From positions 682,001 through 746,000 of the forward strand of contig NZ_QPKJ02000001.1 in NCBI RefSeq assembly GCF_003344625.1: 64,000 nt of DNA, in the 5' to 3' direction. A program made the position numbers and the translations under genes. Below are positions 24,878-32,256 of the stretch, piece after piece. The first letter of the stretch is position 1. The number at the start of each line of letters is the position of its first letter. The notes below the pieces were generated by a model. The model saw nothing but the letters and a program-made list of their open reading frames with translations, made no database searches and was not told the origin of the DNA. The DNA comes from Solirubrobacter deserti (GTDB lineage Bacteria; Actinomycetota; Thermoleophilia; Solirubrobacterales; Solirubrobacteraceae).

Positions 24878-26532
24878 GACAACACCGCCGTGGATTGCAG
24901 ATATACGAGCACGCACATGATGAGCAGGAGCGCGAGGCTCCATCCCACCACACGGCGGAAGAGCTCGCCCTCCTCGCCGTCGAGCCCCACCGCCGCCGCG
25001 CCGATCGCGAGGTTCTGGGGCGAGATCATCTTCCCGAGCACGCCGCCGGACGAGTTGGCGGAGGCGAGCAGCGTCGGGTCCAGCCCGGCCTCCTTGGCGG
25101 CCGTCACCTGCAGCACGCCGAACAGCGAGTTGGCCGAGGTGTCCGACCCGGTCACAGCCACGCCGATCCAGCCGATGATCGCGCTCAGGAACGCGAGAAC
25201 ACCGCCCGCGCCCGCGATCCAGTTGCCGATCGACAGCGTCTGCGCGCTCAGGTTCATTACGTAGGCGAGGGCGAGCACCGCCATCACGGTCAGCGTCGCC
25301 CACTTGAGCTGGTTGAGCATGGCGCCGTAGGCCCGCAGCGCCGCGCCCGGCTTGACCTTCAGCACCGCCATGGTGATCAGGCCGCTGACCAGCAGCAGCG
25401 TGCCGGCGGCCGCGAGCCAGCCGAACTTGTACGTGGTGGCGCTCGGCGCCTCACCCTCGGCGGTCTGGATGTCACCGGTTCCCGGCCAGGTGAACTCGGT
25501 CGCGCCCTTGGCCAGGAAGTCCTTGATCGGCCCCCACTGGGCGATCGCGAACACGACGATGATGATCAGGTACGGCGCGTAGGCCTTGACGATGTCGGCG
25601 GTCGAGTCCTTGCCGTGGCCCTCGCGCCGGCGCACCGCGGCCTCGTGCGCCGCGTCGTGCTCAGCCGCGCCCGCCATCGCTGGCCGCCCGCCACCGCCTT
25701 CCTCGACCAGCAGCGGGTCGCCGGGCTGCCACACGCGCAGGAACAGCACCATCGCGCCGACCGACAGCAGCGCGCCGATGATGTCGGTGAGCTCGACGCT
25801 GATGAAGTTCGAGGACACGAACTGTCCGACCGCGAACGTGACGCCGCCGACGAGCGCCGCCGGCCACACCGCGCGTACGCCGCGCCACCCGTCGACCATC
25901 CCGACCAGGATCAGCGGCACGAACAGCGCCAGCAGCGGCGTCTGGCGGCCGACCATCGCGCCCAGGTCCTCCTTCGGGATGTCGGTCAGCTCGGCCAGCG
26001 TCACGATCGGGGTCGCGATCGCGCCGAACGCCACCGGCGCCGTGTTCGCCACCAGCGCGATCGCCGCCGCCTTCATGGGGGAGAAGCCGACCGCGATCAG
26101 CATCACGGCCGTGATCGCCACCGGCGTCCCGAACCCCGCGAGCGCCTCCAGCAGCGCGCCGAAGCAGAACGCGATGATGATCGCCTGGATCCGCTGGTCG
26201 TCGGAGATCGACCCGAAGGACCGCCGCAGCACCGCGAAGTGACCGGTCTCGACGGTCATGTTGTAGATCCAGATCGCGTTCCAGATGATCCAGATGATCG
26301 GGAACAGGCCGAACGCGGCACCCTCGGTCGCGACCGCGACGGTGGTGCCGAACGGCATGCCCCAGACGGCGATCGCGAGGATCATCGCCACCACCAGCGC
26401 GGCCAGGCCCGCGATGTGCGCCTTGAGCTTGAGGCCGCCGAGCAGGACGAACAGCGTCGCGAGCGGGAGCATCGCCACGAGCGCACTGGCCGCCAGCGAG
26501 CCGCCCACCGGGTCCAACACCTGCTTGTACAC
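24862..26532 (-). CDS. L-lactate/glycolate permease (LctP/GlcA family)
   Basis: 556 residues, GTG start with GGAGGAG upstream. It has about 13 hydrophobic segments and the conserved LctP blocks: GLFPIIWIIWNAIWIYNMTVETG, here split as IIWIIWNAIWIYNMT, then LEALAGFGTPVAITAVML, GWIGVAVTGSDTSANSLFG and GVLGKMISPQNLAIG. The family imports lactate or glycolate with protons. As the first gene of the minus-strand run with glcDEF and aceB, glycolate is the likelier substrate (GlcA role). A His/Glu-rich hydrophilic loop lies near the middle. Confidence 0.92.
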   Translation of the reverse strand: MYKQVLDPVGGSLAASALVAMLPLATLFVLLGGLKLKAHIAGLAALVVAMILAIAVWGMPFGTTVAVATEGAAFGLFPIIWIIWNAIWIYNMTVETGHFAVLRRSFGSISDDQRIQAIIIAFCFGALLEALAGFGTPVAITAVMLIAVGFSPMKAAAIALVANTAPVAFGAIATPIVTLAELTDIPKEDLGAMVGRQTPLLALFVPLILVGMVDGWRGVRAVWPAALVGGVTFAVGQFVSSNFISVELTDIIGALLSVGAMVLFLRVWQPGDPLLVEEGGGGRPAMAGAAEHDAAHEAAVRRREGHGKDSTADIVKAYAPYLIIIVVFAIAQWGPIKDFLAKGATEFTWPGTGDIQTAEGEAPSATTYKFGWLAAAGTLLLVSGLITMAVLKVKPGAALRAYGAMLNQLKWATLTVMAVLALAYVMNLSAQTLSIGNWIAGAGGVLAFLSAIIGWIGVAVTGSDTSANSLFGVLQVTAAKEAGLDPTLLASANSSGGVLGKMISPQNLAIGAAAVGLDGEEGELFRRVVGWSLALLLIMCVLVYLQSTAVLSWMVV

Positions 26533-26596
26533 GCCGCCGCTCCTCCCGCGAGTTCCCTGGCGAACGTCCCCCTACCCAGCTCGCGCGGGTGGCACG

Positions 26597-26625
26597 CGCC
26601 CCCGGAGCGCCGGGCTCCGGGGGCG
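26597..26625 (-). terminator. Strong GC hairpin after the M14 peptidase gene
   Basis: CGCCCCCGGAGC and GCTCCGGGGGCG form a perfect 12-bp stem around a 5-base loop, 15 bases past the stop of the minus-strand M14 gene. No T run follows. It insulates the glycolate operon downstream. Confidence 0.7.
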
Positions 26626-26639
26626 TGGCCGACACGGAT

Positions 26640-29600
26640 CTACAGCAGCGCGTAGATCGGCTTGACCTTGCGGCGGTCGAGCTGGTTGCGCAGCTCGCCC
26701 GTCCACTGCTCACGGGCGTGCTCGTTGGACGTGCGGACGCCCTTGATCACGAGCGTGACCGTCGTGCGCGTCGTCCGGTAGCTGATCTTCTTGCGGATCG
26801 CCTTGCTCAGGCGGGTCCGCTTGACGGCCAGCTTGAGCTTCGCGCCGTCCTTGCGCTTGACCTGGACCTTGACGTCCCGGTCCGAGCGGGTGGGCTTGCG
26901 AACCGCCGTGCCCGTCCCGGCGGCCTTCGGCGCGACGGTGGCGGCCTTGATTTCGGTCGCCGCCGGCGGCGCCTCGGCGGTCTGCGCCGATGCCGGGGCG
27001 GGCGGCATCGTCGCGCCCTTCGGGTACAGCGCCGCGTTGAGCGCCAGCCGCTCGTCCTGCTCCTTCCAGGAGCGGAAGAACGGGTTGAACCCGATCAGCA
27101 CGGCGCGGCCCTGCCCGGCGGGCGAGTCCACGACGGCCGGCCGGTTGGTCAGCAGCTGGGCGTTCGCCTCCCAGCCGTACTTCTCGTCCGGCGTGCGCTT
27201 GTAGCGGACGACGACCGTGTCGGTCGCCGGGACCGACTCGGTCACGAACACCGAGTTCGTGCTCGAGTCGCGGTAGATCCAGCCGCCGAGGTCGAAGCCC
27301 CAGGCGACCGGGTTGGTGACGTCGAACTGCGCGTCGAACGTCGAGCCCGGCGTGAGCAGGAACTCGAGCGCCGGCAGGTCGTCCTCGGTGATCGTCGCGA
27401 CGTCCGTCGCATCGATGCCGCGGGCGGCGCTCGCGCCGGCGTCGTTGACGCCGATGTAGTTGCCGCCGGCGTTGACCCACTTCTGCAGGTTCTGGCCGGC
27501 CGGCGTCAGCCCGCGGCCCTGCGCCGTCACCGCGATGCTCGAGCCGGGGTTGATGAACGCGGTGAAGCCACCGGTCGTCAACACGTCGTTGGTGAGGTCC
27601 GTCGAGGTGACCGGCACGATCACGCTGTTCGGGAGGCCGAGCTTGACGCCGAGGTCGTGCCGCGCGATGCAGAACGCGCTGGAACCGCAGTAGCGCGTCC
27701 CGTTGCCGGTGTCGATCGGGTTCGACGGGACGCTCGTGCCGCCGGTGTAGAGGCCGATCTTGGGCCGCGTGAGCTGCTTGCGCGGCGCCGGGTAGTCCTG
27801 CAGGCCGGTCACGGGCGTCTCGCGCTTCGCGGCCAGGGTGGCGAGGTCGACGCCGGCGTTGCGCAGCGACTGGCCGTCGACGAACGCCGCGCCGCTGAAG
27901 AACGTCTTCCCGCCGGCCACGAACGACTGCACCGCGCGCGAGACGTTGACGCCCTGGTCGAGGAGGTCGATCGCGAGTGCGAGCCCGCGCGCCGAGTCGG
28001 TGTTGAACGCGTACACGGGCGAGCCGGCGCCGGTTACGGTGCCGTAGTCGGTGGAGAAGATCTCCGACATCTGCACGCCGGGCGACAGCGGCTGCGTGAG
28101 GAAGCCGGAGCCCGCGAGCCCGCGCTGCAGCGGGTACGACCACGTGACGACGTCGTAGTAGTAGTCGTACGGGATGAACGGGTTCTCGCCCAGCAGCGCC
28201 TGGACCCAGTGCTTCATGCCCTGCTCGAGCGGGATGTAGAGCGTCCCCGCGGGGAGCGTCACGCCGTCGACCGTGATCGGCCGGTTGGTGCCCAGCGCGT
28301 CGGCGCCGGGAACCTTGGAGACGTTGCCCGTGCCGTACTCGTGGTAGCCGTTGACGGCGACCGGAGTGTTCAGGCGCCACACGCGCACGCCCGTCTTCTG
28401 CAGCAGGTCGATCATCGCCGCCATGTCGCCCGTGTGCTGATCGGGCTTGAAGAAGTAGCCACAGACCTTGTAGTCGGGGTCGGGCTGCTGCTTGATCTTG
28501 TCGTGCAGCGGGCTGACGAGCTTGTTCGGCTGCAGCTCGCAGCGCTGGCCCTGGCCGACGGCCTCCGACCACTGCTTCACCCAGCCGGACGTGACGCCGA
28601 CCTTGTCCTCGACCGTCGCCTTGATCGTGGTGTCGATCGCGACGTAGTGGTCATAGACCTGCTTGCTGTAGGCCTCGCGGTTGCCCTTCTCGTAGGTCAT
28701 GCCGGCCGCGCCCATGATCAGGGACGGCACGGTGTCGCCGTACTCGGGTGTGAAGAGGTCGTACTGGCTGAAGTTGCGGTACGCGATCGACTGGGCGTTG
28801 AACGCGTCCTGCAGCGCCGGCCCGATCCGGTTCTGGATGAAGTCCAGCGCGAAGTTGGAGATCTCGTGGTGGACGGGATCCTCGTTGGGCGGGAAGAAGT
28901 AGTCGTTCGTCGTCTGGTGGGCGTCGATGAAGAACACGCCCGGGTACTCGTTCATCTGCGGGACGAAGACCCTGTTCTCCTCCTGGTTCTGCGTGCCGAA
29001 GTCGCGGTTGGGGTCAAAGCCCCACGTGGTGAAGCGCTGGACGGCGTCGCGGCCGTCCGGGTTGCGCACGGGCTGCAGGAAGAACGTCAGCTTCTCGAGC
29101 CGGTCCAGGTTCTCGCAGTCCGTGCGCGAGGCCAGCTCGTACGCCTGGCGGGTGATCGACTCGCCCGCGGCCGACTCGCCGCCGTGCGGGGTCGCCGTGA
29201 TCCAGGCGAACGCGGGCTTGTTGACCGCTGCCTCCAGGCCGACCTCCTCGGGGATGGTGCCGGCGCGCACACCGCGCCAGAACGCGGCCTGGCCGTTCGG
29301 CCCGTCGAGCTCGGCGATGTTCTTCGGCGTGCCCAGCACGTAGAAGTAGATTTCGCGCTGGCCGCTCGCGGCCGTACCCACGTGCTTCTTGATGATCCGC
29401 ACGCGCGGGTTGTGGGCGGTTGCCTCGACGAGACGGTCCCAGTAGTCGTAGATGACGCTCGTGAGGTTGCGGCCGATCGGGCCGTTCGCCCCACTGCCGA
29501 AGGCGGGCGCCCCGCCACCGGCGCCGGCGGCGCCCCAGCCCAGCGGCAGCACGGCGTCCTTGTTCGGCCGCTCCGTGAAGTGCTGCTCCCAGGTCGGGAT

Positions 29601-29732
29601 GCTCGTGTCGATGCTGTGCGTCGTGGGACACGTCGCCAGCGGGTCTTCGGCTTGCGCCTGCGCGACGGCCGGGGCGAGCAACGCCGCCGCCGCGACCGCC
29701 AGCGCCGCGCGCCAGGCCTTACGGGCCAACAT
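26640..29732 (-). CDS. Secreted M14-family zinc carboxypeptidase-like protein
   Basis: 1030 residues from the ATG at 29732, sharing one base with the upstream stop (TGATG). A signal peptide (residues 1-26) is followed by an M14 domain: zinc ligands His183 and Glu186 in TATPHGGESAAGE and His272 in FFIDAHQTTNDYF, plus NPDGRDAVQRF and DPNRDFG for substrate carboxylate binding. Long C-terminal regions (from about residue 400) include a class I glutamine amidotransferase-like stretch and a basic Lys/Arg/Thr-rich tail, perhaps wall-binding. A second M14 gene of similar layout faces away at 32257. Confidence 0.82.
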   Translation of the reverse strand: MLARKAWRAALAVAAAALLAPAVAQAQAEDPLATCPTTHSIDTSIPTWEQHFTERPNKDAVLPLGWGAAGAGGGAPAFGSGANGPIGRNLTSVIYDYWDRLVEATAHNPRVRIIKKHVGTAASGQREIYFYVLGTPKNIAELDGPNGQAAFWRGVRAGTIPEEVGLEAAVNKPAFAWITATPHGGESAAGESITRQAYELASRTDCENLDRLEKLTFFLQPVRNPDGRDAVQRFTTWGFDPNRDFGTQNQEENRVFVPQMNEYPGVFFIDAHQTTNDYFFPPNEDPVHHEISNFALDFIQNRIGPALQDAFNAQSIAYRNFSQYDLFTPEYGDTVPSLIMGAAGMTYEKGNREAYSKQVYDHYVAIDTTIKATVEDKVGVTSGWVKQWSEAVGQGQRCELQPNKLVSPLHDKIKQQPDPDYKVCGYFFKPDQHTGDMAAMIDLLQKTGVRVWRLNTPVAVNGYHEYGTGNVSKVPGADALGTNRPITVDGVTLPAGTLYIPLEQGMKHWVQALLGENPFIPYDYYYDVVTWSYPLQRGLAGSGFLTQPLSPGVQMSEIFSTDYGTVTGAGSPVYAFNTDSARGLALAIDLLDQGVNVSRAVQSFVAGGKTFFSGAAFVDGQSLRNAGVDLATLAAKRETPVTGLQDYPAPRKQLTRPKIGLYTGGTSVPSNPIDTGNGTRYCGSSAFCIARHDLGVKLGLPNSVIVPVTSTDLTNDVLTTGGFTAFINPGSSIAVTAQGRGLTPAGQNLQKWVNAGGNYIGVNDAGASAARGIDATDVATITEDDLPALEFLLTPGSTFDAQFDVTNPVAWGFDLGGWIYRDSSTNSVFVTESVPATDTVVVRYKRTPDEKYGWEANAQLLTNRPAVVDSPAGQGRAVLIGFNPFFRSWKEQDERLALNAALYPKGATMPPAPASAQTAEAPPAATEIKAATVAPKAAGTGTAVRKPTRSDRDVKVQVKRKDGAKLKLAVKRTRLSKAIRKKISYRTTRTTVTLVIKGVRTSNEHAREQWTGELRNQLDRRKVKPIYALL

Positions 29733-32116
29733 CAGGAGAACCTCCGGGACTCGCTCGCGGAGCGTAGGACGGCGTTGCCGGCGTACTTGGCGCTCACGCT
29801 GAAGGACTGACCCTTGCGGGCGGCCGTCACCGAGCGCGAGAACGTGCAGTTGCGCGACACGTTGACGGCCTGGTTGAGGACCGAGCGGCCGTTGCGCTTG
29901 ATCGTGATCGTGACCTTGCCCGAGCAGGCCTGGGCCTTGGTCACGTTGGCCGGGACCTTGAGCGTGCCGTTGATCGTGCGCTTGGTCTTGCCGCCCCGGA
30001 CGCTCGACTTCTTGACCTTGAGCGTGACGGACGTCGCGAACTTCGCGACCGTGACGTTCACCGTGGCCTGGGCGGTGGAGCCGGCCAGGTCGGTCACCAC
30101 CACGCGCAGCGCCTGGCGACCGACGTCCGCGCCGGTGGGCGTGACCTCGCACGCGTCGAACGGCGCGCTGGTGAGCGTGCACACGCGGCGGTCGCCGAGG
30201 AACAGCTCGACCTGCTTGACGCCGGCGGCCGCGGTCGGCGTGAAAGCGATGCGGGTGCGCGACGAGAGCGTCGCCGGCGCGTTCGCGAACGCGATCGTGG
30301 GCGCGGCCGGACCCGGGTTCGGGTTCGGCGCCGGGCACGTGACCGCGACGGTGGCGGAGGCCGACGCCGTCTGGCCCGCGTTGTCCATCACGACCGCGCT
30401 GTAGGTGCGGGTGCTGTCGCACGCGGCGTCGGCGGGAATCGTCGCCTGCACCGAGTACGGCGCCTGCGTGGCCGTCCCGATGGTCGCGCCGCCGTCGGCG
30501 AAGCGCACGCGCTTGAGCGCGAAGTCGTCCTCACCGGCCGCGGTGAGCGTGATCGTCGTGCCGCGCTGCGCGGAAGCCGGCGCGCTCAGGGCGGCGCCGG
30601 TCGGGCCGCGATCGAGCACCGGGATCGGCGCGGCCAGCACCGGCCAGGCGCCCGACGCGGGGTCGGACTGCGGGCCGCTGCGGTACGGGAAGAAGTCGAC
30701 CGAGTTCGACGTGGCACCGCCGGTCGCGGCCTCGGTCACCGACGTGCCGTTCACGGGGTTCTCCGGCGCGGGCGGGTTGACGGTCTCGACCGGGATGTTC
30801 GCGGCGGGGATGATCGCCGGCGGCGGCGTCACGCGCTCCGTGTGAATGTTGCGCACGCCCCACCAGTTGTTCTCGGCCTTGAGCAGCTGGCCGGCGTCCT
30901 GGAACTCGTTCGCGTTGACGTTGCCCGTGCGCGTCGTCGTGCCGTCGTTGGCCACGTTGAGCGCCCCGAACGAGTTGTCGACGATGTTCGAGCGCGAGAC
31001 GCTGGAGTCGATCACGCGGCCCGTGGCGTCCGTCCACTGCGTGAGGCGGGCGCCGGCGTAGCGCACGCCCGAGCCCAGCACCAGGTTCTGGTTGTTGGTC
31101 GTGCTCGGGTTGAACCGCGCGGGCTGCGGGTTCTGCCCGAAGCTGGCCGGGGTCGTCGTGCTTCGGACCGCCGCGAACTCGCCGTGGACGAGATTCTGCG
31201 AGATCAGCGAGCTGTCGACGGTCGCGTAGGCGCCGGCGGTCACGCGCAGGCCGTCCTGCCCGAACGTCGGGCCGGTGCGGACCTGGCCCGGGTTCGCGCA
31301 CGCGCCGGTGCCGGCGTAGTTGACGCACAGCGTGCGGCCGACGATCTGGCTGGACGTGATCACGCCCCAGTTCGGCACGCCGGAGCTGGTGAACGGCGCG
31401 AAGTCGTTCTGCGCGCCGTCGATCAGGACGCCGATGCGGTTGTACTTGTCGATGCGGGTGCGGTCGATCTCGAGCCTGCGGGAGCCATCCACGGGCGCGA
31501 GCAGCGCGCGCGAGGTCTGGACGATCCCGATGCCGGGCTGCGGGCCGCGCCAGCCGCCGGGCAGCTGGTACGCGTTGTCGCCCTCCGAGGTGACGACGTT
31601 CGTGACGTGGCTGCGCTTGACCGAGCCCTTGGCGTCGACGAACGCGATGCCCGCCTCGACCGCGACGGGGCGGCCGGCCGGGTCGTAGCCGTTGACGGTG
31701 ACGCCCGAGATGTTCGCGGTCAGCGGGCGCGTCGGCGTGCCGACGACCGCGATGATGTCCCCGACGCCGTTGCGGACGTCGGGCGACGGCTCGAGGATGC
31801 TGCCGAAGTTCACGCCCGACGCCTTCGGGCTGATGCTCACCAGGTGGGCGCCCGCGCCTTTGAGCGTCAGGTTGTTCTTCTGGATCGTGACGGCGTTGGT
31901 GCCGGGCGCGCCGTTGCCTTCGACGTACTTGCCCTGGCAGATCACGATCGTGTCACCGTCTGCCGCCGCGTCGACCGCGGCCTGCACCGACGTGAAGCCG
32001 GCGGCCGGGCAGTCGGCCTTGTCGTCGTCGACCGTGAGCGTCGCGGCGGCGAAGGCGCTCTGTGCCGAGCACAGTACCCCCGCGGCGACGAGCACGGGTA
32101 GGAACCCACTCCTCAA
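29732..32116 (-). CDS. Secreted right-handed beta-helix protein with Ig-like domains
   Basis: 794 residues from a TTG at 32116 preceded by GGAGGG. The signal peptide is FLPVLVAAGVLCSAQSAFA. TLTVDDDKADCPAAGFTSVQ begins a pectate-lyase-like parallel beta-helix (FTSVQAAVDAAADGDTIVIC, then GVTVNGYDPAG and NNWWGVRNIHTERV). About two Ig-like beta domains follow (TITLTAAGEDDFALKRVRFA, VTDLAGSTAQATVNV), and the end is a Lys/Arg/Ser-rich repeat-like domain similar in composition to the tail of the adjacent M14 protein. A polysaccharide-binding or lyase role is possible. No catalytic residues can be assigned. Confidence 0.75.
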   Translation of the reverse strand: MRSGFLPVLVAAGVLCSAQSAFAAATLTVDDDKADCPAAGFTSVQAAVDAAADGDTIVICQGKYVEGNGAPGTNAVTIQKNNLTLKGAGAHLVSISPKASGVNFGSILEPSPDVRNGVGDIIAVVGTPTRPLTANISGVTVNGYDPAGRPVAVEAGIAFVDAKGSVKRSHVTNVVTSEGDNAYQLPGGWRGPQPGIGIVQTSRALLAPVDGSRRLEIDRTRIDKYNRIGVLIDGAQNDFAPFTSSGVPNWGVITSSQIVGRTLCVNYAGTGACANPGQVRTGPTFGQDGLRVTAGAYATVDSSLISQNLVHGEFAAVRSTTTPASFGQNPQPARFNPSTTNNQNLVLGSGVRYAGARLTQWTDATGRVIDSSVSRSNIVDNSFGALNVANDGTTTRTGNVNANEFQDAGQLLKAENNWWGVRNIHTERVTPPPAIIPAANIPVETVNPPAPENPVNGTSVTEAATGGATSNSVDFFPYRSGPQSDPASGAWPVLAAPIPVLDRGPTGAALSAPASAQRGTTITLTAAGEDDFALKRVRFADGGATIGTATQAPYSVQATIPADAACDSTRTYSAVVMDNAGQTASASATVAVTCPAPNPNPGPAAPTIAFANAPATLSSRTRIAFTPTAAAGVKQVELFLGDRRVCTLTSAPFDACEVTPTGADVGRQALRVVVTDLAGSTAQATVNVTVAKFATSVTLKVKKSSVRGGKTKRTINGTLKVPANVTKAQACSGKVTITIKRNGRSVLNQAVNVSRNCTFSRSVTAARKGQSFSVSAKYAGNAVLRSASESRRFS

Positions 32117-32256
32117 CTAACAGCCCTCCATATCCGTGCGCAGCTCCTCCAACTGCACGTGATGCGACTGGCGGATAATGTCGGACCAGAGCCGATTGCG
32201 CCGGGTTTTCGGCGTTGAGGAAGCTCAACGGGGCCACAAGGTGAGAGGGGCATGTG

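Noticed and set aside
24895..26655. 586-codon open frame antisense to the lactate/glycolate permease
   Set aside because: Arg/His/Asp/Gln-rich shadow of a membrane protein.
26589..29810. 1073-codon open frame antisense to the M14 peptidase
   Set aside because: No protein-like hydrophobic or motif pattern, dominated by Arg, Val and Asp, while the opposite strand has signal peptide and zinc site.
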